Origin: Gammaproteobacteria bacterium
GTDB taxonomy: Bacteria > Pseudomonadota > Gammaproteobacteria > SZUA-229
Assembly (NCBI GenBank): GCA_029881035.1
Contig: JAOUNI010000007.1
Location: 1-64,000, forward strand
Reading direction: 5' to 3'
Length of the DNA stretch: 64,000 nucleotides
Numbering within the stretch: position 1 is the stretch's first letter; each line of letters starts with the position of its first letter. Shown here in pieces: positions 56,087 through 64,000 of this stretch. Under the pieces are notes generated by a model, which had not been told where the DNA came from, did not search any database, and saw nothing but the letters and a program-made list of their open reading frames with translations. Position numbers and translations under genes: made by a program.

Positions 56087-57466
56087 ATGAAAAAACTGAA
56101 TAAAAAAGAATACATCGCTCCATGGGAAAAAGCTTTTGACCTTATTTTAAGCCCATTGGAAGAGTTTATTCATCGCCAGACCACCAGTGGCGTTCTGCTT
56201 ATGATATGCGCCATTGTTGCACTTGCTATTGCTAATAGCCCCTGGAATGAAGCTTATCATCATATTCTTGAATTGACTTTTACCATTGGTGTAGAGGGGT
56301 TTCAGTTGTCGAAATCATTGCATCACTGGATTAATGATGGATTGATGGCGTTATTTTTTTTCGTAGTTGGTCTTGAACTCAAGCGTGAGATTTTGGTGGG
56401 GGAGCTGGCTGACCCTAAACAGGCCATATTACCGATTGTTGCTGCAATTGGCGGTATGTTGGTGCCCGTTATTATTTATGTCAGTTTTAATCCTGAAGGT
56501 CATGCTCTAAATGGTTGGGGTGTGCCAATGGCCACCGACATCGCCTTTGCTCTGGGCGCTTTGGCTTTGCTGGGCAGTCGAGTACCTAAAAACTTGCTGA
56601 CCTTCCTGGTGGCCCTGGCCATTGTTGATGATCTAGGTGCTGTTTTAGTCATTGCACTATTTTATACCGAAGCAATAAATTTCATTGCACTGACTGTTGC
56701 CATTCTATTGTTGTTTCTATTGATAGCATTGAATCTCGGTGGCATACGCCGTCCGCTACCTTATATGATGATTGGTGTGATGCTCTGGATCGCTATGCTA
56801 CAGAGTGGTGTACATGCGACTCTCGCTGGCATCATCCTGGCCTTCACCATTCCGATGCGGCCAAAATATGATGCTGATCGATTCTTGTCTCATATCAATG
56901 ATATGGTGGTGCTTATTAAGCGCGCCTACCAACATGAAAATAACATCGTAAAAAATGTTGAGCTGCGTAGTCGTGTGCAGGCGTTGGAAGAGGGTGTGCA
57001 TTTGGTACAAGCCCCTGCTCAGATTTTGGAGCATAAAATGCATCTGCCAACAGCATATATAGTCATTCCGATTTTTTCATTGGCCAATGCGGGCATTCCT
57101 ATCGACATATCTTCCTTTGATGCTATTGTCACAAATCCTGTTTCAATGGGTATAGCCGCAGGATTAGTTTTTGGGAAATTGATCGGTATTGCCGGTTTTT
57201 CCTGGCTTGCTATAAAGCTTGGTTTAACTGTGCTCCCTCATGGTCTTAACTTCAAACACATTGTGGGTGTTGCACTGATGGGTGGTATCGGTTTTACCAT
57301 GTCAATATTCATTGCAGAACTAGGTTTCGTTCATCATCCTCAGGATCTGCTTATGGCTAAAACAGGAATTCTTTTTGCCTCAGTTCTAGCTGGTGTTTCG
57401 GGATTTATCTGGTTGTATCTAACGGCTGAGAAAAATAAGGAATACTCGTTGGATTATAAACTTTGA
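56087..57466 (+). CDS. nhaA: Na+/H+ antiporter NhaA
   Basis: A 459-residue inner-membrane protein with about 12 helices that exports sodium in exchange for protons, raising salt and alkali tolerance. GLMALFFFVVGLELKRE, the Asp pair in ALAIVDDLGAVLVIALFYTE, and the PMATDIAFALGAL segment are the NhaA marks. A Lys/Glu-rich region of about residues 270-320 is longer than in Escherichia coli. It has its own transcript unit between qmo-hdr and the napC remnant. Confidence 0.95.
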   Translation: MKKLNKKEYIAPWEKAFDLILSPLEEFIHRQTTSGVLLMICAIVALAIANSPWNEAYHHILELTFTIGVEGFQLSKSLHHWINDGLMALFFFVVGLELKREILVGELADPKQAILPIVAAIGGMLVPVIIYVSFNPEGHALNGWGVPMATDIAFALGALALLGSRVPKNLLTFLVALAIVDDLGAVLVIALFYTEAINFIALTVAILLLFLLIALNLGGIRRPLPYMMIGVMLWIAMLQSGVHATLAGIILAFTIPMRPKYDADRFLSHINDMVVLIKRAYQHENNIVKNVELRSRVQALEEGVHLVQAPAQILEHKMHLPTAYIVIPIFSLANAGIPIDISSFDAIVTNPVSMGIAAGLVFGKLIGIAGFSWLAIKLGLTVLPHGLNFKHIVGVALMGGIGFTMSIFIAELGFVHHPQDLLMAKTGILFASVLAGVSGFIWLYLTAEKNKEYSLDYKL

Positions 57467-57882
57467 TTTAAGTGAGCAAGCATGGGAGGCGTCGTCGAAG
57501 TAAGCTTTGCTTTCATCGAGTGCTTTTAAATGCTGTTAAGCAGCGCTGATCGTAAATACTGCCAGCAGTTTTGAGTTTGAAGAAATTGGTTAAAAAAGAC
57601 TCTTCTGCGTTATTAATAGATGTCATAACGCTCTATTGATATCTCTCAGTGATTTTTTTCTGCCATTATCGACAGGGATAGTTGGTTAGACAATATTGCA
57701 TAGACAGGTTGTCTATCGTCAAGGCAACTAATATGTGAACCAGCATGCAAGTTGTAGAAAGACTTACTTTACTATCTATTGTCGTGTTAATAGTTGCGCA
57801 TGTTACGAGCAATGATTTTATCGAGTAACTAATATCAGGCATTGATCATTATGCCGATGTGTTCATTTTTGTTTGAACACCT
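57467..57882. other. Intergenic region between nhaA and the nap terminator
   Basis: 416 bases without a credible ORF. The first part holds the napC-like fragment (listed separately). The rest (about 57600-57860) is AT-rich with several stop codons in all frames; I see no tRNA, no repeat longer than eight bases and no clear promoter. Confidence 0.6.
57495..57580 (-). pseudogene. Decayed napC-like fragment
   Basis: The 41 bases at 57495-57535 match napC at 58018-58058 in 35 positions (my alignment), and on the minus strand read QHLKALDESKAY where NapC has QHSKALDEGKTC. A 13-base insertion then breaks the frame and weaker similarity continues towards 57580. The heme Cys is gone. It is a leftover of a NapC/NirT-type cytochrome copy, on the other side of the nap terminator. 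Confidence 0.7.
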
Positions 57883-57916
57883 AATAAAGAAGCCCGGAAT
57901 ATCCGGGCTTCTTTAT
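57883..57916. terminator. Bidirectional terminator of the nap operon
   Basis: Long hairpin ATAAAGAAGCCCGG/AATA/TCCGGGCTTCTTTAT, symmetrical with A and T flanks, so it works on both strands. Its GC core (AGCCCGG...CCGGGCT) is the same as in the qmo-hdr terminator. Confidence 0.92.
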
Positions 57917-57941
57917 GTCAGGAATACCAAGAATTTTATGC

Positions 57942-58571
57942 TTAGCTGCCGCCAACCACCGCAGTTGGATCGACTTCATGCATGTCTGGCAATTCGTGAG
58001 CAATACCCTTGTGGCAGTCGATGCAAGTTTTGCCTTCATCGAGTGCTTTTGAGTGCTGATCGACTGCACGTCTGCCCTGTACACCGAAATCCATGAAATC
58101 GAAGTTATGACAGTTTTTGCATTCACGTGAGTCTGTTTTCTTCATTACTTCCCAGACATTATTGGCTAACTTGAGACGCTTGGCTTCAAATTTTTCACGT
58201 GTGTCGATCGAACCTAGTGCCTTGTGCAGTAGTTCGTTGCTGGCCTGGATTTTACGTACGACCTTGTGGGTCCATTCTTTTGGAACATGGCAATCCGGGC
58301 AGGTAGCACGTACGCCCGTTCGATTGCTGTAGTGAACAGTTTGTTTGTATTCCTGAAAGACATTGTCTTCCATTTCATGACATGAAATACAGAAGTCTTC
58401 ATTGTTTGTCATTTCCATGGCTGTGTTAAAGCCGCCCCAGAAGATAATCCCCGAGACAAAGCCGACTGCAAGCAGGATCCCCAGACTGTATTTCGCTGAG
58501 GGTGTTTTAAATAGCTGCCATACGCGGCAGAGGATGTGGCCGTTACATTCGTCCGAATTATTGTTGCTCAT
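57942..58571 (-). CDS. napC: NapC tetraheme cytochrome
   Basis: A 209-residue membrane-anchored cytochrome that takes electrons from quinol to NapB/NapA. One N-terminal helix (YSLGILLAVGFVSGIIFW) and four heme motifs: CISCH, CPDCH, CKNCH, CIDCH. The last gene of the nap operon, 33 bases after napB. Confidence 0.96.
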   Translation of the reverse strand: MSNNNSDECNGHILCRVWQLFKTPSAKYSLGILLAVGFVSGIIFWGGFNTAMEMTNNEDFCISCHEMEDNVFQEYKQTVHYSNRTGVRATCPDCHVPKEWTHKVVRKIQASNELLHKALGSIDTREKFEAKRLKLANNVWEVMKKTDSRECKNCHNFDFMDFGVQGRRAVDQHSKALDEGKTCIDCHKGIAHELPDMHEVDPTAVVGGS

Positions 58572-58604
58572 AACTATACCCGTTAGCTGTTATTGGCAGT
58601 ATTT

Positions 58605-59063
58605 TTATTGTCCGCTAATTGCGGTTATTGGCTTGAAATCATTTTCAACCAGTGCCGGTGCATTCACCTGAGGGACATGGCACTGGGTGCAAAAATATCG
58701 ACGAGCCGAGATATTAGCCAGGACATGTTCGTCTCTATCTTCAAAATGTGTCTGGCTAATTTTTGTCGCACCTGCTTCGCGGTAATTTTTCCAGCTATGA
58801 CAAGATAGGCATTTGTTGGATTTTAGATTGATCGTATAACGGTCAACCTGGTGAGGAATCAACGGTGGCTGTTGAACATAATCACGCGCGATGGGTTGGC
58901 CATCTTTCGCGTACATTTTCTGTTCAGGTGCCGTCGAGCTCTGGTCTAACTCTGAGCCGCCACGCAGTGATTCTACGCCCGCTGAGTGTGATTGCATTGA
59001 AGCTGTGGCTGCAAGCAAGCCAAGCGTAAGTGATGCGATTATAGATAGTTTTTTAATCATCAT
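58605..59063 (-). CDS. napB: NapB diheme cytochrome subunit
   Basis: A 152-residue periplasmic cytochrome with a signal peptide (LSIIASLTLGLLAATASMQSHSA) and two heme motifs (CLSCH, CTQCH). It passes electrons from NapC to NapA. The ATG overlaps the napH stop by four bases (ATGA). Confidence 0.95.
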   Translation of the reverse strand: MMIKKLSIIASLTLGLLAATASMQSHSAGVESLRGGSELDQSSTAPEQKMYAKDGQPIARDYVQQPPLIPHQVDRYTINLKSNKCLSCHSWKNYREAGATKISQTHFEDRDEHVLANISARRYFCTQCHVPQVNAPALVENDFKPITAISGQ

Positions 59064-59977
59064 AAAACCTCTGCTCCAGTAGAATGATCGGTGTGATTGT
59101 GAATGTTTTTGTTGTGAACTGGTTTGTTATTAAAGCGTAATCCGAAATGAAAGACGTCTTTGCTGCATACATCAATACAGCGGCCGCAATTGGTGCAGTT
59201 GGCTGATGTAACGACGGGGCCAATACCTTTGTCGGCACCTTTTAAGGCGGGACGTATTACCTGTTGCTCGGGGCAGACCAGGAAGCAGTCCATGCAATCA
59301 TTGCACTGTTCACGCGCATCAGCGCGTATGCGCAGTGGACTGTGTGTGCCGAGTAAACTGTAGAAAGCACCAACCGGGCAGAGGTGACTACACCAGGCGC
59401 GTCGACTGACAAGCAGATCAAAAAGAAAAACGCCAAGTAGGATGGTCCAGGCCATGCCTATGCCAAATATCAAGCCACGGTGCATCATGGAGACGGGGTT
59501 AACCATTTCCCATGCTACGTTGCCGGTGGTGAATGCGAGCAACAATGTGATAGCAAGTAGCCAGTAACGTGAATTATTTGAAATGGTGGAAGCGCTCTTG
59601 ATGTTGAAGCGTTCGCGCAACCAGTGCGCCAAATCGGTGACCATGTTGACTGGGCAGACCCAGGAACAATATACCCGTCCACTGACTAATAAATAAAATC
59701 CAAGGACAATGGCCGCACCAATCATGGCAGTTGTTTCTGGAGTATGGCCAGCAAATATAGATTGCAGTAATACATAAGGGTCTGTCAGCGGCAATGTATC
59801 AAGCACCAGATTGGAGCTGAGGTTGCCTTTGACTAACCATATACCAAGCCCTGGGCCGATCATGAACAAGATTAAAATAGCCAGTTGGCTGAAGCGACGC
59901 GCCAGTAGCCACTTGTGAGCCAGCAGCCAGCCCTTGTTCTGGATTGCTTCTGCACCTGGATGGAGTGGCATGATCAT
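59060..59977 (-). CDS. napH: NapH membrane quinol dehydrogenase component
   Basis: A 305-residue protein with four membrane helices and two Cys motifs facing the membrane ([16 protein letters not shown]), plus two [4Fe-4S] clusters near the C-terminus ([22 protein letters not shown]). NapGH is a second quinol entry route to NapB/NapA. It overlaps napG (ATGA). Confidence 0.95.
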   Translation of the reverse strand: MIMPLHPGAEAIQNKGWLLAHKWLLARRFSQLAILILFMIGPGLGIWLVKGNLSSNLVLDTLPLTDPYVLLQSIFAGHTPETTAMIGAAIVLGFYLLVSGRVYCSWVCPVNMVTDLAHWLRERFNIKSASTISNNSRYWLLAITLLLAFTTGNVAWEMVNPVSMMHRGLIFGIGMAWTILLGVFLFDLLVSRRAWCSHLCPVGAFYSLLGTHSPLRIRADAREQCNDCMDCFLVCPEQQVIRPALKGADKGIGPVVTSANCTNCGRCIDVCSKDVFHFGLRFNNKPVHNKNIHNHTDHSTGAEVL

Positions 59978-60852
59978 GGCGCTTCCTTCATACCCTGATT
60001 TAACGTTTTCAGTGGGTCGCTGGAGAAAGGTGCACCGTTTGATGTGTTGTCATCAAATATCAGGCCTTCGCCTTCATAATCATAGTGCTGGCCTTCGGGT
60101 AGATTGTATTCGTGTTTGATGTCGGGGCTGACCAGGCTGCGGCCGGCTTTTTCTTTTTCCTTCCATCCCCAGCGGTAATGATGGCCGAGCTCGCCTTTAG
60201 CCAGGTTTAAAGGTAATACTTTGATGGCCGCTTCTTCCAGTACACAGCCGCGTTCACACTTGCCGCAGCCAGTGCAGTGATCAGAGTGTACGGTGGGGAT
60301 AAATAAAGCGTGTTTGCCGGTACGAACATTGGCAACGTGCTCTAGTGTGATTGCTTTTTCGATAGCTGGGCAGATACGGTAACAGACATCGCAACGCAGC
60401 CCCTGAAAATTCAGGCAGGTTTCCTCGTCGAGCAGTACGGCTAAACCCATTCGTGCGTCATCGATATTTTCCAGGCTATGGTTCAGTGCACCGGTGGGAC
60501 AGGCTTTGACGCAGGGAATGTCATCGCACATTTCGCAGGGTACATCGCGGGCAATGAAGTAAGGCGTGCCGGTGGTAACCGGCTCGCCAAGCTCTGCCAG
60601 ACTCAGGGTGTCAAAAGGGCAATTCCGAACACATAATCCACAACGTATACAGGCGCCGAGGAAATCTTTTTCAGCGAGCGCACCCGGTGGGCGTAAAGCC
60701 TCGGCCGGCAACGAAATCGATTGCCGTGAATATAGACCAATACTCAAACCCATCAATGCCGCACCACCGGCCGTACGTGCGCTGCTTAACAGGAAGCGGC
60801 GACGGCTGGCCGAGGCTGGCGGTTGGGATGATGGTGATTGCTGCTGGATCAT
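59974..60852 (-). CDS. napG: NapG periplasmic ferredoxin
   Basis: A 292-residue Tat-exported protein: the signal has [17 protein letters not shown]. Four ferredoxin-type clusters are visible ([48 protein letters not shown]), the normal NapG set. It works with NapH. Confidence 0.95.
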   Translation of the reverse strand: MIQQQSPSSQPPASASRRRFLLSSARTAGGAALMGLSIGLYSRQSISLPAEALRPPGALAEKDFLGACIRCGLCVRNCPFDTLSLAELGEPVTTGTPYFIARDVPCEMCDDIPCVKACPTGALNHSLENIDDARMGLAVLLDEETCLNFQGLRCDVCYRICPAIEKAITLEHVANVRTGKHALFIPTVHSDHCTGCGKCERGCVLEEAAIKVLPLNLAKGELGHHYRWGWKEKEKAGRSLVSPDIKHEYNLPEGQHYDYEGEGLIFDDNTSNGAPFSSDPLKTLNQGMKEAP

Positions 60853-60886
60853 CTTTTTGCGTCCGGAGTCACGTCAGCCTATTACT

Positions 60887-63427
60887 TCAGGCCTTGACCA
60901 CCTTAACGGCACACTTCTTGTAGTCGGTTTCTTTCGACAAAGGGTCAGTAGCATCCAGGGTGACCTTGTTGATTAAGCGTGATGCATCAAACCAGGGCAC
61001 AAAGATCAGGCCTTCGGGTACTTTGTTACGGCCACGTGTTTCTATGCGCGCCGTAATTTCTCCGCGGCGGCTGATGACCTTGGCGGCCAGGCCACGACGC
61101 AAGCCACGCTTTTTAGCGTCTTCGGGGTGCATAAAAATGACTGCATCGGGGAAGGCGCGATACAGTTCGGGTACACGGCGGGTCATCGAACCTGAATGCC
61201 AGTGCTCGAGTACGCGTCCGGTGCTGAGCCACAAATCAAATTCTTCATCCGGGCTTTCGGCGGCGGGTTCGTAGGGTGCGGTGATAATATTAGCGCGGCC
61301 ATCGGCGTTGCCGTAGAACTTGACGCCTTCACCGGCTTTAACATAGGTATCATAACCTTCACGATAACGCCAGAGCGTTTCTTTGCCATCGACCACGGGC
61401 CAACGCAGGCCGCGCACCTGGTGATAGGTATCAAAGTTAGCTAGCTCGTGACCCTTTTTCGGGCCTTCCAGCTGGAAGCGGCGGTATTCTTCGAACAGGC
61501 CTTTCTGAATGTAGAAACCAAAATCGGCCATTTCGTTATTGCCGTATTCATTGCCATCACTATCTTTTACGGTCACTTTCGGGAATTGGTTGACCTGGCC
61601 GTTGGCGTATAGCACTTCATACAGGGTTTTGCCCTTGTATTCAGGGTTAGCGTCGAGTATCTCGGCAGGCCAGCAATCTTCGGTCTTGAAGCGCTTGGAG
61701 AACTCTACCACCTGCCACATATCGGACTTGGCTTCGCCGGGTGCTGCTACCTGCTGACGCCAGAACTGGGTGCGGCGTTCAGCATTGCCGTAAGCGCCTT
61801 CTTTTTCGGTCCACATGGCGGTGGGCAGAATCAGGTCAGCCGCCATGGCGGTGACTGTGGGATAGGGGTCAGAAACAACGATGAAGTTGGCGGGGTTGCG
61901 GTAGCCGGGGAAGGCTTCCTCGTTTATGTTGGCAGCGGCCTGCATGTTGTTGTTGCACTGCACCCAGTAGGCGTTGAGCTTGCCGTCTTTCAGCATGCGG
62001 TTCTGTAACACCGCGTGATAACCCGGTTTGCCTGGAATGGTACCTTCGGGTATTTTCCAGATTTTTTCCGCCAGATCACGGTGATCTTTCTTCGCGACAA
62101 CATAATCAGCAGGCAGGCGGTGTGAGAATGTGCCTACTTCACGAGCAGTACCACAGGCTGAGGGTTGACCGGTCAAGGAGAAGGGGCTGTTGCCGGGTTC
62201 GGAAATCTTGCCCATCAACAGATGTACGTTATACATCAGGCCATTGGCCCAGACCCCGCGGGTATGCTGGTTGAAACCCATAGTCCAGAACGAAGTAACT
62301 TTTTTCTTGGGGTCAGCATACAGCTTGGCCAGGCGTAAAAGTTTGTCTTCGGGTACACCAGACAGCTTGGCTGTATATTTGAGGGTGTAGGGTTCCAGTG
62401 ATTTGGCGTACTCATCGAAATCGATTTTAGTGAGTTTGCCCTTATCGGCATTCGCGGCCTTTTTCTGTAACTCGTGTTCAGGACGTAAGCCATAGCCGAT
62501 ATCAGTCGGTGTTTTGTTAAAGTTGACGTGCTTGTCGAGGAAGTCTTTGTTGTAAGCTTTATTCTGCACGATGTAGTTGGCAATGTAGTTCAGGATAGCC
62601 AGATCGGTCTGTGGTGTGAACACCATGTTGTTATCACCCAGATCGAAGCAGCGATGCTCGAAGGTGGATAATACGTGTACTTCACTGTCGGGTTTTGACA
62701 AGCGAGTGTCGGTGAGACGTGACCAGAGGATAGGATGCATCTCGGCCATGTTGGAACCCCAGAGGACAAAGGCATCAGCGTGTTCAAGATCGTCATAACA
62801 ACCCATGGGTTCATCGGCACCAAAGCCACGAATGAAGGCACCTACGGCGGAAGCCATGCAGTGTCGTGCATTCGGATCGATGTTGTTGGAACGGAAACCA
62901 GCTTTGTAGAGCTTGGATGCGGCATAACCTTCCCAGACGGTCCATTGCCCAGAGCCAAACATACCCACGGTGGATACTATTTCTTCCGGTTTTTTGCCCT
63001 TATTAGCTTCAAGGTCGTGTTTGAGTGCAGCCTTGAATTTTTCTTCCATGACATCAAAAGCCTGATCCCAGCTGACCGGGGTAAAGTCACCTTCCTTGTC
63101 GTATTTGCCATTGCTCATGCGCAGCAGCGGCTGTGTCAGGCGATCTTTGCCGTACATGATCTTGGACAGAAAATAGCCTTTGATACAATTGAGACCTCGG
63201 TTAACAGGTGCATCTGGGTCACCCTGTGTGGCAACAATGCGCCCACCTTTGGTGCCTACCAATACGCTGCAACCAGTCCCGCAAAAACGACACGGAGCTT
63301 TATCCCAGCGAATGGAATCTTTGGATTGCGCCAATGCTTCTTTTACACCGGGTATAGTAATGCCGGCTGCTGTCGCGGTTGCGGCAATTGCATTGGACTT
63401 AATGAAATCTCGTCTGGTCAGTTTCAT
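60887..63427 (-). CDS. napA: NapA periplasmic nitrate reductase catalytic subunit
   Basis: An 846-residue molybdenum enzyme reducing nitrate to nitrite in the periplasm. A Tat signal ([20 protein letters not shown]), then the N-terminal [4Fe-4S] motif [13 protein letters not shown] ... CIKGY, and the bis-MGD Cys in [18 protein letters not shown]. The end ([18 protein letters not shown]) is typical. GGAGG eight bases upstream of the ATG fixes the start. It follows napD by 54 bases. Confidence 0.98.
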   Translation of the reverse strand: MKLTRRDFIKSNAIAATATAAGITIPGVKEALAQSKDSIRWDKAPCRFCGTGCSVLVGTKGGRIVATQGDPDAPVNRGLNCIKGYFLSKIMYGKDRLTQPLLRMSNGKYDKEGDFTPVSWDQAFDVMEEKFKAALKHDLEANKGKKPEEIVSTVGMFGSGQWTVWEGYAASKLYKAGFRSNNIDPNARHCMASAVGAFIRGFGADEPMGCYDDLEHADAFVLWGSNMAEMHPILWSRLTDTRLSKPDSEVHVLSTFEHRCFDLGDNNMVFTPQTDLAILNYIANYIVQNKAYNKDFLDKHVNFNKTPTDIGYGLRPEHELQKKAANADKGKLTKIDFDEYAKSLEPYTLKYTAKLSGVPEDKLLRLAKLYADPKKKVTSFWTMGFNQHTRGVWANGLMYNVHLLMGKISEPGNSPFSLTGQPSACGTAREVGTFSHRLPADYVVAKKDHRDLAEKIWKIPEGTIPGKPGYHAVLQNRMLKDGKLNAYWVQCNNNMQAAANINEEAFPGYRNPANFIVVSDPYPTVTAMAADLILPTAMWTEKEGAYGNAERRTQFWRQQVAAPGEAKSDMWQVVEFSKRFKTEDCWPAEILDANPEYKGKTLYEVLYANGQVNQFPKVTVKDSDGNEYGNNEMADFGFYIQKGLFEEYRRFQLEGPKKGHELANFDTYHQVRGLRWPVVDGKETLWRYREGYDTYVKAGEGVKFYGNADGRANIITAPYEPAAESPDEEFDLWLSTGRVLEHWHSGSMTRRVPELYRAFPDAVIFMHPEDAKKRGLRRGLAAKVISRRGEITARIETRGRNKVPEGLIFVPWFDASRLINKVTLDATDPLSKETDYKKCAVKVVKA

Positions 63428-63481
63428 TGTTCGGCCTCCTATTGACCTTTGTGTCTCTGTGTCCAGAGACCTTAGTTTTCT

Positions 63482-63721
63482 TTAAATAATAGTGTCTTCA
63501 AATTCATGGTAAATCATCGATGTGGATAGCACACCGTGGATATCGTTCATACGACCGAGCATGTCGGATAACAGTCCGGCGGATTCCTGTTCTACCGTGA
63601 CTACCATACGACCATCATCATTGCTGCCGTGGACTTCAACACCTTCGATCTTGATTAACTCTTGCCAGACTGACTGGACATTTTCCGGATAAGATCGAAC
63701 AAGTACGCCGCTAATATTCAT
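63482..63721 (-). CDS. napD: NapD chaperone
   Basis: A protein of about 79 residues that binds the NapA Tat signal until the cofactor is in. MNISGVLVRSYPENVQSVWQ is the family start; the 117-residue track ORF runs back 38 codons through the end of napF, so I chose ATG 63721. Confidence 0.94.
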   Translation of the reverse strand: MNISGVLVRSYPENVQSVWQELIKIEGVEVHGSNDDGRMVVTVEQESAGLLSDMLGRMNDIHGVLSTSMIYHEFEDTII

Positions 63722-63734
63722 AGTATCTCCAGAA

Positions 63735-64000
63735 TTAATTTGTAAACATGGTGATGGCTTTTGTCGGGCAGATGGCAAAACAGGCGCCACAGCCAGTACA
63801 TAAATCAGTATTGATGACAGGAATAGACACACCACCGAGGCGTGGTGTCATGGTAATGCTGTTTGCTTCGCATGGGTCATAACAACTGCGGCACTCAACG
63901 CCGTTAAAGGCGATGCAGGTTACGGTGTTAATAGAGGCTTCAACTGACCACGGTGGCTGACTTTCGTTTATTATTAGCGCTTTAGGCTCGCAAGCATCAA
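63735..64000 (-). CDS. napF: NapF ferredoxin-type protein, 5' end cut by window edge
   Basis: The C-terminal 87 residues of a cytoplasmic ferredoxin-type protein, which the ORF track does not list. I read ...CRSCYDPCEANSI... and CTGCGACFAICPTKAITMFTN-stop, two typical NapF Cys motifs. NapF helps in NapA maturation. It lies 13 bases upstream of napD, so the operon order is napFDAGHBC. The N-terminus and promoter are outside the window. Confidence 0.93.
   Translation of the reverse strand, partial: DACEPKALIINESQPPWSVEASINTVTCIAFNGVECRSCYDPCEANSITMTPRLGGVSIPVINTDLCTGCGACFAICPTKAITMFTN

Noticed and set aside
57467-57882. Possible FNR-like site (TTGATCATTATG) upstream of the nap terminator
   Set aside because: It matches only half of the consensus and lies downstream of the nap operon, not at its promoter, which is outside the window.
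1-64000. tRNA, rRNA, prophage or IS elements
   Set aside because: None seen in any intergenic stretch; no transposase, integrase or phage structural protein among the ORFs.

Overview
The window comes from a gammaproteobacterial chromosome. The evidence is housekeeping gene order: CNNM/ypjD/ffh ... rpsP-rimM-trmD-rplS, maf-rng-yhdP-nitrilase-yjgA, purMN next to DUF2066-hda, and proteobacterial lipoproteins such as BamC. A QmoAB-HdrCB electron-transfer cluster, a CysG siroheme synthase and a full periplasmic nitrate reductase operon suggest a sulfur-oxidising, nitrate-respiring lifestyle. This is inference: the genes that would settle it (aprAB, sat, dsr, sox) are not in the window. I cannot name the genus.

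Layout. 1-8.4 kb: the 5' part of proS, then small regulatory and envelope genes (DUF4105, a MIF-like tautomerase, a DUF4124 protein, a LysR regulator with a small orphan partner, a GGDEF diguanylate cyclase, Bcp peroxiredoxin, GcvR, PilZ). 8.5-10.6 kb: dapA-bamC. 10.6-16.7 kb (minus): xseB-ispA-dxs-queD-folE2, a small membrane protein, and radA. 16.6-21.2 kb: a CNNM/CorC protein, a CcsA-like membrane protein, a metallo-beta-lactamase-fold enzyme and ffh. 21.2-25.6 kb: two accessory genes sit where ffh and rpsP are normally close neighbours: a 1061-residue secreted beta-propeller protein with 21 repeats and a CFI-box tail, and a glycosyltransferase with a Rossmann-like tail. 25.7-37.4 kb: rpsP-rimM-trmD-rplS, a TPR protein, ogt, maf, rng, yhdP, a small exported orphan and a nitrilase. 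37.4-44 kb: yjgA, DUF3108, purN, purM, then DUF2066-hda, an inverted-repeat element, DUF2069, a WrbA-like flavoprotein and an ArsC-family protein. 44-50.6 kb: a LysM lipoprotein, acylphosphatase, a lone GspE/PilB-type ATPase, DUF302-grx-cysG, an STN-like exported protein with a 12-bp tandem repeat, and ychJ. 50.8-56 kb: qmoA-qmoB-hdrC-hdrB. 56-57.5 kb: nhaA. 57.5-64 kb (minus): napFDAGHBC, with napF cut by the window edge and a decayed napC-like fragment beyond napC.

How the genes work together. QmoAB with soluble HdrC and HdrB would take electrons from, or give them to, a cytoplasmic sulfur enzyme such as APS reductase. No QmoC-type cytochrome b membrane subunit is encoded here, so the link to the quinone pool is open. 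Downstream, NapC and NapGH move quinol electrons through NapB to NapA and reduce nitrate in the periplasm. CysG makes siroheme for sulfite or nitrite reductases encoded elsewhere.

The best leads are the HdrCB version of Qmo, the three-propeller CFI-box protein, the napC remnant, the odd start region of rimM and the probable leaderless glycosyltransferase mRNA. All calls come from reading the sequence and the supplied translations; no database search was possible.
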